DNA of 64,000 nucleotides from CAZIHO01 sp964538875 (GCA_964538875.1 CAZIHO010000005.1:1-64000), one strand, 5' to 3'; counted from the first letter of the stretch, positions 26,056-35,724 are shown. Notes: a model not told the origin generated them from the sequence alone. Translations and numbers: made by a program.

Positions 26056-26907
26056 CTACTGGCCCTGTTGCTGGATGCCCACGATGTACCAGTCCCCCTT
26101 GGGAGTGTCCCAAGCGTGACTCACATGCCAGGTCTCCGCCACCTGGGTGGGGGGCGCGTCCCGCTGTTCCCGCACCAGTCCAGTGAAGCCAATGCTGGCC
26201 ACCAGTTGGTCGCCCTCGCGGCGTAGACCCACCAGTTCCGCCGCGATGTTCAGTACTTCGGTGTGCTGGGGACCCGGGCCTAAGCGCTCCCGTTCACGGG
26301 ATAGTTCATTGAACAGGTCCGGATCCGTGTAGGTGCGGATTTCGTCCATGTTGTTTTGATCCCAAGCGACCTGCAACCGCCGAAAATGATCCTGGGCGCC
26401 AGCCGCGAAAGTGTTCGCGTCAAACCAGGCCGGACCCCTGTCCAACGCTGGCTGTCCCCAGCCGGTGGTCGCCGGTTGGGCGGTCCCGCCGCCGATGGGG
26501 CCTTGGAACAGGGAGCCGGTACCCAGCGGCCCAACCCCGGCCGCCTTGGGAGCCGCCTGGTTGCGCCAGGCCCGGAATAGGGCGAACCCGCCGAACGCCA
26601 AGGCCGCGAATAAGAGGATATCCAGGAATTGGACACCTTCGAAGCCGTCGCCGAACAACAGGGCCGCCAGCAACCCGCCGGCCGCCAGTCCCGCCAAGGG
26701 TCCCATCCAGCGGCTAATCCCGGACGCTGGTTGGGCCGCGCTGGCGGCTTGGGTCTTGCCGGCCGCTGGCGTATGGGTCTGGGTGGGGGCCGGGGATGAA
26801 TATTGCCGGCCGGAACTTTTGCCGCCGCCGAAGCGGGCCGCGTCGGCGTCCGTCAGCAGGACCATGCCCACCAACAATGCCATGAACATTCCAAGGATCT
26901 TATGCAC
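26056..26907 (-). CDS. Tim44-like domain membrane protein
   Basis: The protein has 283 residues. A signal/anchor helix (GMFMALLVGMVLLTDADA) is followed by a Gly/Ser/Pro-rich linker and two hydrophobic segments near residues 70-112 (LAGLAAGGLLAALLFGDGF and LDILLFAALAFGGFALF). The C-terminal Tim44-like domain (residues about 165-283) shows FAAGAQDHFRRLQVAWDQNN, IRTYTDPDLFNELSRE and a ETWHVSH...GDWYIVGIQQ ending. Bacterial Tim44-like proteins of this layout are inner-membrane proteins of unclear role. It stands alone between the nrd region and ferredoxin. Confidence 0.85.
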   Translation of the reverse strand: MHKILGMFMALLVGMVLLTDADAARFGGGKSSGRQYSSPAPTQTHTPAAGKTQAASAAQPASGISRWMGPLAGLAAGGLLAALLFGDGFEGVQFLDILLFAALAFGGFALFRAWRNQAAPKAAGVGPLGTGSLFQGPIGGGTAQPATTGWGQPALDRGPAWFDANTFAAGAQDHFRRLQVAWDQNNMDEIRTYTDPDLFNELSRERERLGPGPQHTEVLNIAAELVGLRREGDQLVASIGFTGLVREQRDAPPTQVAETWHVSHAWDTPKGDWYIVGIQQQGQ

Positions 26908-27034
26908 GATCCGCGCCTCCTGGTGTTGAATGACTTAGGGTGGGGGAGCGCCCCGGGTTGGCCGGCGGTTGAAGTGCCGGCCTTTGCTGGTGAGGGACTC
27001 CCGAACCACAAGGGTCCGGTGGCTGCCCCGGCGG

Positions 27035-27819
<785 letters not shown>

Positions 27820-27982
27820 AGGTCGGCGAGCATAGCTTGGTCGCCGGCCGATTGCCAGATGGGGTTGGCTCGCGGGGGCCGCGCCGGTCTGGTAAAGGGG
27901 TTAGAATGCGGCTGTCGCACCTCTTTCTGTCCCCAGCTCAGTCTAGACGCCGGGGGGTTGTTGCCGCGAGGAGTGGAATTCC

Positions 27983-28510
27983 ATGCGCTTTGTCGTCAGT
28001 CCTGAGGAAATCAAACGGGCCAATATTCCCCATGAGATTTTTCTCACTAATGTGATTGGTAACCACATCCTAGTGTTCGTTTCCTTGCTGGGTATGTACG
28101 GCAGCTTTCCCTGGTCCGCCGGGATTACCCCAACCCTGTCCGCGTTGCTCATCGGGTACAGCCTGTGGCGCGCCCGACGCTCCTTGGAAGTCGATCCCTG
28201 GTACGTTAAATGCCATTGGCAGGTGGCGGCACGGCGCACCCTGGTGTTTGTGCTAATGCTCGCCGGGTTGGGTGTGATCCTGTTGGGGGGGTGGGCGGCC
28301 CATGTCTACCTGGGATTCCGCAAGGAAGCGACCATGGCGTTGATCGGGGGAGTGGGCATTTTGCCGGTGATGGTGGTGGTGTTGGTGCTGATTCTGATGG
28401 AATCCGAGGCCCTATATCACGCCAATCTGTGCCGGTTGCCGGACTGGGTGGTGGAGCGTTTTCCCAATCCCAACGCGCAGTTGGCGGAGGAGCCGGCCGC
28501 CCACCATTGA
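27983..28510 (+). CDS. Hypothetical inner-membrane protein, three or four helices
   Basis: The protein has 175 residues, with GAGGAG 9 bases before the ATG. Hydrophobic stretches lie near residues 28-45 (HILVFVSLLGMYGSF), 48-62, 87-110 (TLVFVLMLAGLGVILLGGWAA) and 118-140 (LIGGVGILPVMVVVLVLILM). The N-terminus (FVVSPEEIKRANIPHEIF) and an HHxH-free polar C-terminus are probably cytoplasmic. A Trp-rich WYVKCHWQV loop is distinctive. I do not recognise a family. It is divergent from coaD and convergent with dsbA, with no visible operon partner. Confidence 0.7.
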   Translation: MRFVVSPEEIKRANIPHEIFLTNVIGNHILVFVSLLGMYGSFPWSAGITPTLSALLIGYSLWRARRSLEVDPWYVKCHWQVAARRTLVFVLMLAGLGVILLGGWAAHVYLGFRKEATMALIGGVGILPVMVVVLVLILMESEALYHANLCRLPDWVVERFPNPNAQLAEEPAAHH

Positions 28511-28558
28511 TCCAGGCGGGGGGCGGAGCGGTGAGACTCCGGTCCCCCAACGCCCTGC

Positions 28559-29221
28559 TTACTTGGCCGTAGCTGGATCTGGCGCCGGGGCGGTGCCCGA
28601 CTCCTGGGCGACCAGGGTATCCAATACCTTGAACAGGCGCTCGGTGCTGCCGGCGATGGACTGGCTGGCCCGGTATTTGCCGTTGACAACCAGTACCGGT
28701 ACCCCGTCGATCCCGTATTTGGTCGGCATCTGTTGAACCTTGCGCACCTTCATGTCCACCGTGAAGGAGTTGTAGGCCTTCATAAATTCATCCCGGTCAA
28801 CGCCTTGAGCCGCCATCCAGTCTGCGTAGTTGTTGGCGTCGGCCAGGCGCTTTTTCTCCTCGTGAATGGCGCGCAGCAGGGGTTTGTGCAGCCGCTCCAG
28901 CACGCCCAACTGTTCCATGGCGAAATAGGCCCGCGCCCCCGGCTCCCAACTGGGTCCCAGGATCGCCGGCACCCGGCGAAATTCGACGTTAGCCGGTTTG
29001 CTGGCGTTCCATTTCTCCAGGCCCGGTTCCAGTTGGTAACAGTGGGGGCAGCCATACCAGAAGAATTCCAGCACTTCCACCTTATTGCCGGTTTCCGTGG
29101 GTTGGGGCATGGCCAGAGTTTGGTAGTCGATGCCCTCGTCCAGGGCGCGGGCCGGTCCAGCCGCCATCAAGCAGAGCCCCAGCAAGCCCAGCAGGGCGGG
29201 GCGGGTCAGACGGTTCAGCAT
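28559..29221 (-). CDS. dsbA: Thiol:disulfide interchange protein DsbA
   Basis: The protein has 220 residues from the ATG at 29221, with GGAG 8 bases upstream; a TTG 15 bases upstream is also in frame. A signal peptide (LLGLLGLCLMAAGPARA) precedes the thioredoxin fold. The redox site is CPHC in FFWYGCPHCYQLEP near residue 53, and the cis-Pro loop GIDGVPVLVVNGKY near residue 170 is present. It oxidises cysteines of exported proteins and is recycled by DsbB, encoded at 18.5-19 kb. The C-terminus has a Pro/Ala-rich extension. Confidence 0.94.
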   Translation of the reverse strand: MLNRLTRPALLGLLGLCLMAAGPARALDEGIDYQTLAMPQPTETGNKVEVLEFFWYGCPHCYQLEPGLEKWNASKPANVEFRRVPAILGPSWEPGARAYFAMEQLGVLERLHKPLLRAIHEEKKRLADANNYADWMAAQGVDRDEFMKAYNSFTVDMKVRKVQQMPTKYGIDGVPVLVVNGKYRASQSIAGSTERLFKVLDTLVAQESGTAPAPDPATAK

Positions 29222-29377
29222 GCTCCTGTTCTCCAATAATGCCAGTGGTGGGTGAGGTAATGGATAGATTGATCCGGTGGTACTAGGCCCGGTGTGGTGG
29301 ACCTTGAGTTGGTTGGAACCTTCGCTCCGCCCTAAGTTTCTAGTGCCGGATGAAAAGACCTCATTGCGAATTCCGGG

Positions 29378-30295
29378 TTAAGACCCTGGCGCCAGGGCGT
29401 AATCCAGCATGAGGCCCAGAAATACCAGCATTCCATAATAATGGTTGGATAGAAAGGCCCGGAAGCAGGCGCCACGCTCCCGGTTCCGGATCAGATATTG
29501 CTGGTAGCCCGCCAGCAGTGCCGCCCCCGCCACGCCGAGCAGGTAGAAGTTCCCCCGCCCGGCGGCCAAGCCGACGCCAGTCAATAGGGCCAGCATCAGG
29601 AGTTGCAGCAGCAGGATGATCCAACGATCCCAAGCGCCGAACAAAATCGCAGTGGACTTGACGCCGATGCGCAGGTCATCGTCCCGGTCCACCATGGCGT
29701 ATTGGGTGTCATAGATCAGGGCCCACAGCAACGTGGTGCCGAACAGGACCCAAGCCAGGGGTGGAATCTGGCCCTGGATGGCGCTGAACGCCATGGGCAC
29801 CGCCCAACCGAAAGCCGCCCCCAGCACCGCCTGGGGCACGTGGGTAAAGCGCTTCATGAAGGGGTAGGTGGCGGTCAACGCCAGCGCCACCACTGACAGG
29901 GCCACGGTGGGCCAGTGGAGGGTGAGCACCAGGCCAAAAGCGGCCAGGCTCAGCACCAGAAACACCCCCAGCGCCTCGCCGGGGCTGACCAGCCCGAGGG
30001 GCAGGGGCCGTTCCCGGGTGCGCTCCACCTGGCCGTCGAAGTCCCGATCCGCGTAATCATTGATGGCGCACCCCGCCGAGCGCATCAGCACCACGCCCAG
30101 CACGAACACCACCAGGACCGGCCAAGGGGGATGTCCGTCGCCAGCGATCCACAGTGCCCACAGCGCTGGCCACATCAATAGGAAGATCCCGATCGGCCGG
30201 TGGAGGCGGGTCAGATAGGCGTACCGGCGTAACCGTTCGCCCAGGGGTATGGGGGTGGTTGGCTTCTCGGTGCTGGGTGCGAGTGGGACGCTCAT
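29378..30295 (-). CDS. ubiA: 4-hydroxybenzoate polyprenyltransferase
   Basis: The protein has 305 residues with about nine transmembrane helices. The two aspartate-rich motifs of UbiA prenyltransferases are present: [20 protein letters not shown] near residue 78 and [20 protein letters not shown] near residue 190. It attaches the polyprenyl tail to 4-hydroxybenzoate in the inner membrane, the second committed step of ubiquinone synthesis. Its start overlaps the ubiC stop by 4 bp, so its translation is coupled to the enzyme that makes its substrate. Confidence 0.96.
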   Translation of the reverse strand: MSVPLAPSTEKPTTPIPLGERLRRYAYLTRLHRPIGIFLLMWPALWALWIAGDGHPPWPVLVVFVLGVVLMRSAGCAINDYADRDFDGQVERTRERPLPLGLVSPGEALGVFLVLSLAAFGLVLTLHWPTVALSVVALALTATYPFMKRFTHVPQAVLGAAFGWAVPMAFSAIQGQIPPLAWVLFGTTLLWALIYDTQYAMVDRDDDLRIGVKSTAILFGAWDRWIILLLQLLMLALLTGVGLAAGRGNFYLLGVAGAALLAGYQQYLIRNRERGACFRAFLSNHYYGMLVFLGLMLDYALAPGS

Positions 30296-30876
30296 GGTTC
30301 GACGTTCAATAGGGTCGGTAGAAAAATTTCATGCACCAGTAGCGGGCGCCCATCCACTTTAAACAGGGTGCGCCGGCCCCACAACCGGGACGGGCGACTG
30401 GTCAGGGCCAGACTGGCGGCATGGAACAGCCGATGTTGGGGCGTCAAGATCGCCATTTCCATTCCCTGGCGGCGCACGCCGGGATCCGCGAACAACACCG
30501 CCGCCAAGGGTTTGTCCCGCAGATACATGAGGCGCCGCGCCGCGCCGCGTAGCGTGGTCACCGGAATCAGGGTGCGGGCGAACACCCAAGGGGTGGCTCC
30601 GCACAGCAATTCCACCTCCCGGATCCATGCGGTGGCGACCCGCCCCATGCCCAGGTGGCCCCGTTCCCGGGCGCTCGGCCGTCCCCAGCCTTGGTAGAGC
30701 ACCCGCACCCGAAACCGCTGGTCACAAAAATGGATTACCCGGCGGGTCAGGGAGCCGTCGGCGCGCAGCCAGCCCTCCACTTCGCGGCTGATTTGGGCGC
30801 GACGAAACAATTCCCAGGGCTGCCAATGGGGTTCGGCGGCGAATGGGCAAGGGGAACAGGACAACAGGGCTGACAC
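30292..30876 (-). CDS. ubiC: Chorismate lyase
   Basis: The protein has 194 residues from a GTG at 30876. Family features visible are [13 protein letters not shown] near residue 36, the active-site Arg segment [31 protein letters not shown] near residues 74-104, and the C-terminal Glu in [12 protein letters not shown]. It converts chorismate to 4-hydroxybenzoate and pyruvate, feeding UbiA. Overlap with ubiA by 4 bp supports a ubiCA operon. The first ten residues, with Cys and Pro, are not conserved, so a slightly later start is possible. Confidence 0.92.
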   Translation of the reverse strand: MSALLSCSPCPFAAEPHWQPWELFRRAQISREVEGWLRADGSLTRRVIHFCDQRFRVRVLYQGWGRPSARERGHLGMGRVATAWIREVELLCGATPWVFARTLIPVTTLRGAARRLMYLRDKPLAAVLFADPGVRRQGMEMAILTPQHRLFHAASLALTSRPSRLWGRRTLFKVDGRPLLVHEIFLPTLLNVEP

Positions 30877-31101
30877 CGTGATCGGATGAGGCGAAAATTA
30901 TGACATAAGCGGGGGGTGAGGAGGACCGCGCGCGCCGGGAACCAGGATAAGGAAATGGCCCTGGACTGCCGGGGCGCACGGTCCCCATCTGGGTCAGGCC
31001 TGGTGGCGGCGGCGCGGGGGTCGCCAACCACTATATTTATATGGGGGAAACCCTGGCTGTGATTGTTTAACCCAGCAACCCGAAGGGGAAAGGAGCAACC
31101 C

Positions 31102-31545
31102 ATGGCAGCCTACAAGAAAATCCTAGCACCGGCGGACTTTTCCTGCGTCAGTAGTGTCGCGGTGCATCGGGCGGTGGAAATCGCCAAAGCCTATTCGGCG
31201 AGTTTGATCCTGTTGTACGTGGTGGAGCATTTCCCCGAAGATATACCCGTCGACCGCATTGGTCCCGAGGACGAGGATCCCAAGGACTATCTGACCAATC
31301 GGGCCATGCGCGAATTGCACAAATTGGCCGAGGAACTGGAAGGAATCGAGCCCCGCCTGGAAGTGGTGACTAGCACCCGGTCGGCGAAGGCGGAAATCGT
31401 CGCCTTTGCAGAACAGGAGAACGTGGATTTGATCGTCATCGGCACCCATTGCGGACCGGGCCTGTTCGGCATGCTGGGTTCCACCGCCAATGGCGTGATG
31501 CACGCGGCCCGTCATGACGTGCTGGTGGTCCGGTCCTCGGAATAG
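31102..31545 (+). CDS. Universal stress protein, UspA family
   Basis: The protein has 147 residues from the ATG at 31102, preceded by AAAGGAG. The alpha/beta Usp fold is clear: YKKILAPADFS at the N-terminus, SLILLYVVEHFPE, DLIVIGTHCGPGLFGMLGST and a final HDVLVVRS. The ATP-binding G-x2-G...GST pattern is kept (GTHCGPGLFGMLGSTA), so it likely binds ATP as in UspFG-like members. It is a small cytoplasmic stress protein, and its partners are unknown. It is followed by the Nif3-like gene after about 50 bp. Confidence 0.92.
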   Translation: MAAYKKILAPADFSCVSSVAVHRAVEIAKAYSASLILLYVVEHFPEDIPVDRIGPEDEDPKDYLTNRAMRELHKLAEELEGIEPRLEVVTSTRSAKAEIVAFAEQENVDLIVIGTHCGPGLFGMLGSTANGVMHAARHDVLVVRSSE

Positions 31546-31595
31546 GTCGCCCGTTAATACAGAGTTCCCGCGACCTGCGGGAAGGAGTGCCTGTC

Positions 31596-32345
31596 TTGGT
31601 GTGGTTGAGTGAGGTGGTCGATTACTGTAACCAACTTCTGGATTGCACCCGCCACGCGGATTACTGCCCCAACGGCCTGCAGGTGGAGTCGGGCGATCAA
31701 GTCCACCGGTTGGTCACCGGCGTCACCGCCAGCCAGGCGACCATCGACGCGGCGGTGGCGGCTGGCGCGGACTTGCTGCTGGTCCATCATGGCTACTTCT
31801 GGAAAGGAGAAGCGCCCTGTCTCACCGGCATGAAGGGTCGCCGCATAAGCACCTTGATACGGCATGGCGTTAGCCTGCTGGCCTACCACCTACCCCTCGA
31901 CGCCCATCCTACCCTGGGCAACAACCACCAATTGGGCCTGGTGTTGGGATTCCAGGACGGGCGAGCCACGCCGGAAAACCCGCTGTTATGGGTGGGGGAA
32001 GTTCCGGACGCCCCGTCCCTGGACCAATTGGCGGCCGAGGTGGGCGAGCGACTGGGGCGTCTACCCCTGGCGGTGTCCGGCTCCGGCCGTCCGGTCCGGC
32101 GTATCGCCTGGTGTACCGGGGCCGCCCAGGACCTGATCGGCCAGGCGGCAGAATTGGGGGTGGACGCCTTTTTGAGCGGGGAAATTTCGGAGCGAACCGT
32201 CCATGCAGCACGGGAGCTAGGGGTGCATTACCTGGCCGCCGGCCATCACGGGACCGAGCGTTACGGAGTACAAGCGTTGGGCGCCCATCTTGCAGACCGG
32301 TTCGGAGTGGAGCACCAGTACCTGGAGCAGGATAATCCGGTCTAG
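31596..32345 (+). CDS. Nif3-like dinuclear metal-centre hexameric protein
   Basis: The protein has 249 residues. A TTG at 31596 lies 8 bases after AAGGAG and is preferred; the GTG at 31599 is a near alternative, and the GTG at 31587 overlaps the ribosome site. Metal-site residues appear in LLLVHHGYFWKGE and in the C-terminal VHYLAAGHHGTERYGVQALG. NGLQVESG near residue 27 is the family's opening. The family (YbgI/NIF3) forms toroidal hexamers with two metal ions per subunit; its role is not established, and links to metal or GTP cyclohydrolase-type chemistry are only suggestions. No signal peptide. Confidence 0.92.
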   Translation: MVWLSEVVDYCNQLLDCTRHADYCPNGLQVESGDQVHRLVTGVTASQATIDAAVAAGADLLLVHHGYFWKGEAPCLTGMKGRRISTLIRHGVSLLAYHLPLDAHPTLGNNHQLGLVLGFQDGRATPENPLLWVGEVPDAPSLDQLAAEVGERLGRLPLAVSGSGRPVRRIAWCTGAAQDLIGQAAELGVDAFLSGEISERTVHAARELGVHYLAAGHHGTERYGVQALGAHLADRFGVEHQYLEQDNPV

Positions 32346-32595
32346 CCCAACGGTAGGCGACTGGGCGTCGGCAGAATTTCCGGCGGCGCCGGGCGCCTGC
32401 CTTGGGTGCCCGATGGCACGATCACAACCTGCTCTCCGGGGGACGCTAACCTACTCGATGCCGACCACCGCTGCCGCCTGAGCTGCAGGGGTGGATCAGG
32501 TGACCGCTGATCTCTGCTGACCGGTGCGGGTGGGGAGCGCAGGCCAACCAACTCGGGCCGGGATCGACGGAACCGCTGCTTGCTCCGGTGAGCGT
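32346..32595. other. Non-coding stretch between nif3-like and hemerythrin-like genes
   Basis: These 250 bases hold no open frame with a ribosome site on either strand. The base composition is normal and I see no hairpin with a T-run. Confidence 0.6.
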
Positions 32596-33000
32596 CTACT
32601 GCGGCGACGGCAGGTCGCCATGCTTTCTAACGCAGTCCCGGATATGCCCGGTCCACCATAACGCCAGGAAGCGCTGAAGTTCCTCGTTCGAGAAGTGCTC
32701 GGTGGTGATGATTTCGGCGGCCAGGTACTCGAACTCGGCTTGGTCCTGTTGCGTTGCTTCGACCAACTGGCCACCAGCGGCGGCCAGTTCGGCCGCCTCG
32801 GTGGCGAAATGTTCTCGGGCACAAGTCATCAACTCGGCGAACAGTTGCCGGAACCTCGTCTGGCCCTCGGGGCTCGTATCAGCTAGACCATCGGCCAGGG
32901 CATTGCAGTGGGCTGCCAGGGTCCTGTGCTGCTGGTCAAGAAGTTCGTTGCCGACACCATGACTCGGCTCCCATTGCACCCTCAACCCGTGATTGGCCAT
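32596..33000 (-). CDS. Hemerythrin-like protein with incomplete iron site
   Basis: The protein has 134 residues and follows the bacteriohemerythrin frame: LDQQHRTLAAH (His25), a HFATE block (His64, Glu68) and WWTGHI (His119). Canonical members continue with two His 19 and 23 residues after the HFxxE His, and with Asp 5 residues after the last His. Here those positions are Thr83, Gln87 and Val124. Four of seven ligands remain, so a normal diiron site that binds oxygen looks impossible without other ligands. Cys32, Cys60 and Cys123 are present and could matter. It is a cytoplasmic single-domain protein. It may have lost oxygen binding or bind one metal. It lies next to the FeS/NrfD/cytochrome cluster. 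Confidence 0.75.
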   Translation of the reverse strand: MANHGLRVQWEPSHGVGNELLDQQHRTLAAHCNALADGLADTSPEGQTRFRQLFAELMTCAREHFATEAAELAAAGGQLVEATQQDQAEFEYLAAEIITTEHFSNEELQRFLALWWTGHIRDCVRKHGDLPSPQ

Positions 33001-33179
33001 TTAGCTATACTCTTATCCAAGAATTTAGGTAATTAGTGTCGAACCTGAACCAGGGCCCACCCTCGGTGGGGAATGTCTGGCAGCCTTGGGTATTGAGGCC
33101 GTGGGTGGTGCACAGCGCCCGGAGCAGACGGCCTGGCCGACCAGGTCCATCTCCCAGGTCTTTGGGCACCCTAGGAGCC

Positions 33180-33203
33180 GGGCTGAGCGATAGCGCTCAG
33201 CCC
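33180..33203. terminator. Perfect 10-bp hairpin after the FeS/NrfD/cytochrome gene cluster
   Basis: GGGCTGAGCG and CGCTCAGCCC pair perfectly around ATAG, 21 bases downstream of the last gene of the minus-strand operon (33224). No T-run follows, so it may be a Rho-type or processing structure. The remaining sequence 33001-33179 holds no gene. Confidence 0.6.
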
Positions 33204-33223
33204 GCTAACTGATTGGCACTGAC

Positions 33224-33643
33224 TCAAAAGCCCAACGACTCGACAACGGCCACCAGATCCGCAAAGCTGGCGCCATCGAGCTTCGCTGCCAGCGCCTCCT
33301 TGTCCAAACCTTCGTGTTGGAAATTCGACAGGCGTACCTCGAACGGCAGCTCACGGATCTCCAACGGCGCCATAAAGCCGATATTGCAGATGTTGGCGAT
33401 GCACTTGCGTTCCGGCTCGGTGAGTTCCAGGCCGTGAAAGCGCAGAATTTCTAGATAACGTTCCGCCGTGCGGTTGAGTGTGCCGCTGACCTCTAAGGTA
33501 TTCTTATCCCCATCCGTGAGGATCGCCAATGGGGGCCCGAAAAAGACGTTGGTCTTGCCCACATGGCGCGTCTTCTGCTCGGGGGTCAACGCGGGCGCGA
33601 TCCCACCGGGACCGCGCCCTTCATGATTATCGTCCGATATCAT
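33224..33643 (-). CDS. Small unknown protein at the end of the NrfD operon
   Basis: The protein has 139 residues. The start is uncertain: the ATG at 33643 has only a C-rich stretch upstream and no ribosome site. The N-terminal 25 residues are polar (NHEGRGPGGIAPALTPEQK), while residues about 45-139 look ordered and helical (LNRTAERYLEILRFHGLELTEPERK, CIANICNIGFMAPLEIRELP). Cys82 and Cys87 in CIANIC are five residues apart. No signal or membrane segment is seen, so it is cytoplasmic, unlike its periplasmic neighbours. It starts 23 bp after the cytochrome gene. It may be an assembly or regulatory factor for the module. I recognise no family. Confidence 0.6.
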   Translation of the reverse strand: MISDDNHEGRGPGGIAPALTPEQKTRHVGKTNVFFGPPLAILTDGDKNTLEVSGTLNRTAERYLEILRFHGLELTEPERKCIANICNIGFMAPLEIRELPFEVRLSNFQHEGLDKEALAAKLDGASFADLVAVVESLGF

Positions 33644-33666
33644 GGGGGGTTATGGAGACAGCGCCA

Positions 33667-34482
33667 TCAGTGGGCAATGGGATGCACTTTCTCGTGGGAT
33701 GCATCGTGAAAGCCCCTGGGCAATTGAGGTGGCGATTCGGGCTGAATCTGGACGAAGCCACGGTTGCGAGCGCCGTCCTGTACGTTATGGGGGTTATGGC
33801 ATTCCGTACAGGTAAACCAGCGCTTCTTACCGTTGCTGGTCCACTCACCGATCCGCTTGCCGTGGATGCCATCCCGCCAATCACGCAGCTTGTCGCCATG
33901 GCACTTGCCGCACAGGAGCTGCGGCTGGTCAAAACTGACCGGGTCGCCGAAGTGGTCGACCAGCTTGTTGCGTTCGGTCGTATGGTGACAATCCAGGCAC
34001 CAGATGCGGCCGCGGCCGTGCTGTAGGTTCTTGAGGTCGGGCACCATCGCTTCCATGGTTGGGACCGGCGTCGGCCGCTTATCGACGGGCAGCGTTGGCG
34101 GGGTGAACCCGGGTCCGACGCCGTTATGGCAGGCGACGCCACACATCGGCATGAGCGCCAGCTTTTCCGTGCGCGGCCGGATGACGGCCTGGCCCTCCGG
34201 GATGGTCTCCAGCAGCGGCATCTTGCCCATTGGCACCGTGCCGTCGAAGGGATCACCATACCAGAGCGCTGCGCCGGTTCTCGGTGAGCATTTGACATTG
34301 GGCAGGCCGGGCGCAATTTCGCGCTTATTGATTTCCGTGGCGCCCTTGCGGCTTTCAAAGCAGACGGTCGGCTCTTTGGCCGGCTCCGCTGCCGGCTGTG
34401 CCGCCGTTTCTGCGGCAATGGTGGCGTAAAACGCACCGCCGCAGAGTGCTAGGACTGTCATGTAGATAGCCAGTTTTTTCAT
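33667..34482 (-). CDS. Periplasmic tetraheme c-type cytochrome, NrfD-associated
   Basis: The protein has 271 residues from the ATG at 34482, with AGGTGAG about 9 bases upstream. A signal peptide (KKLAIYMTVLALCGGAFYATIA) is followed by a Pro/Ala-rich hinge. Three ordinary CxxCH heme sites are present: CLDCH (162), CGKCH (191) and CTECH (225). A fourth site has three residues between the cysteines: CGVACH (114-119). Two extra Cys (41, 65) lie near the start of the mature protein. Segments such as KLRDWRDGIHGKRIGEW and CHNPH resemble cytochrome c3/NrfB-type electron carriers near NrfD proteins. It is likely the periplasmic electron acceptor or donor of the NrfD/FeS unit, whose NrfD gene ends 10 bp upstream. 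Confidence 0.85.
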   Translation of the reverse strand: MKKLAIYMTVLALCGGAFYATIAAETAAQPAAEPAKEPTVCFESRKGATEINKREIAPGLPNVKCSPRTGAALWYGDPFDGTVPMGKMPLLETIPEGQAVIRPRTEKLALMPMCGVACHNGVGPGFTPPTLPVDKRPTPVPTMEAMVPDLKNLQHGRGRIWCLDCHHTTERNKLVDHFGDPVSFDQPQLLCGKCHGDKLRDWRDGIHGKRIGEWTSNGKKRWFTCTECHNPHNVQDGARNRGFVQIQPESPPQLPRGFHDASHEKVHPIAH

Positions 34483-34492
34483 GATGATCATC

Positions 34493-35713
34493 TCACCTCG
34501 CCGCAACGGTCTGACCGCTGCCGTACTTGATCTCGCCCTGCAGGATACCGATGGCGCCCTTGAGCAGGATGGTCAGGATGAAGAAGCCGAAGGCCCAGAT
34601 GCCAAGCACCAACAGCCACTCGACGAAGCTTGGGTGATACTCGGTAACTTCGCCGATCGGTGTTGGAACGTAACCGGGAACGATCAGCCCCATGCCTTTT
34701 TCGATCCAAATGCCGACGAAGGCCATCGCGCTGGGGATGGTCAGCAACTTGAAATTGTTGCGGAAGCGCGGGACCAGGAACAGGATGAAGGCACCGACCA
34801 TCAGTACTAGCGAACTCCAGAACCATGGCACCAAGCCCGTGAGTCCATGCAGGCCGAACATCAGGTAGTAGAGGCCGTTGGCATGCTCGGTACGGGCATA
34901 GAGTTCGATCACCACTTCCGACATCGTCAAAAAGATCGCAATGCCCAGACAGAACTGAACGATGGTGGTGAGCAGCTTGATCGCGCTGTCATCAACCCAG
35001 AACTTGGTGTTGTTGCGGACGATCAGGAAGGTCAGGATGATCAGGGACGGGCCGGCCGCAAACGCCGTGGCGATAAAGCGAATCGGCATCATGCTGTGGA
35101 ACCACATCGGACGCGCTGGGTTGTTGGCCAGCAGGAAAGCCGTGACGGTGTGGATCGACAGCGCCCAGACAATGGCCACATACACCAGGGGGATGAACCA
35201 TTTCCTGTTAATGGGGTTGCCGGTGTACTTGCACCACAGATAGTAGAAACCGCAGATGAAGTTGAGGATCAGGTAGCCGCTCAACACCATCACGTCCCAG
35301 CCCAGCATCGAGGAGAAACTGTAGATGCCACGAGGCGGAAACATGTGCCAGAGGCGGTCGGGCCGGCCCATGTGGGCAAACACGAACACCATGACCATGA
35401 TTACGGCAGTGATCGCTAGCATCTCGCCCAGCACGGCCACCTTATGCATGCCCTCGTGGTGATAGACGTAGGCCGGGAAGACGATGGTCACCGCCCCCGC
35501 GGCCACGCCCACCAGGAAAACCAGATTGGCTAGGTAGAGGCCGTCACTGATTTGGCTGGTCATGCCGGTGACGATCAGTCCTTCGGTGTTCTGCAGGTAG
35601 AACACGTACAGCATGCACAGGATCAGTACGCCGAGGGAGCCCATCCAGGCGTAGAACTTGGTGCCGCCCTTGAGGACGTAGCGCGTATAGTCAGTAAGGA
35701 AACGAGTTAACAC
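34493..35713 (-). CDS. NrfD/DsrP/HybB-type quinone-interacting integral membrane protein
   Basis: The protein has 406 residues from a GTG at 35713 with TTGAGGGG as ribosome site 7 bases upstream; that site overlaps the stop of the preceding gene. About ten hydrophobic helices are visible. The conserved loop HMGRPDRLWHMFPPRGIYSFSS near residue 110 is the NrfD/PsrC signature near the quinone site. FIVRNNTKFWVDDSAIKL and LTMSEVVIELYARTEHANGL also fit the family. It exchanges electrons with the quinone pool and relays them to the FeS subunit. The two flanking genes encode the partner FeS protein and the cytochrome c. No molybdoenzyme, DsrMK or SoeA-like catalytic gene is next to it. Confidence 0.92.
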   Translation of the reverse strand: MLTRFLTDYTRYVLKGGTKFYAWMGSLGVLILCMLYVFYLQNTEGLIVTGMTSQISDGLYLANLVFLVGVAAGAVTIVFPAYVYHHEGMHKVAVLGEMLAITAVIMVMVFVFAHMGRPDRLWHMFPPRGIYSFSSMLGWDVMVLSGYLILNFICGFYYLWCKYTGNPINRKWFIPLVYVAIVWALSIHTVTAFLLANNPARPMWFHSMMPIRFIATAFAAGPSLIILTFLIVRNNTKFWVDDSAIKLLTTIVQFCLGIAIFLTMSEVVIELYARTEHANGLYYLMFGLHGLTGLVPWFWSSLVLMVGAFILFLVPRFRNNFKLLTIPSAMAFVGIWIEKGMGLIVPGYVPTPIGEVTEYHPSFVEWLLVLGIWAFGFFILTILLKGAIGILQGEIKYGSGQTVAAR

Positions 35714-35724
35714 GGTCCGGCCCC

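Noticed and set aside
31587..31589. GTG at 31587 as nif3-like start
   Set aside because: It overlaps the AAGGAG ribosome site; the TTG at 31596 sits at normal spacing.
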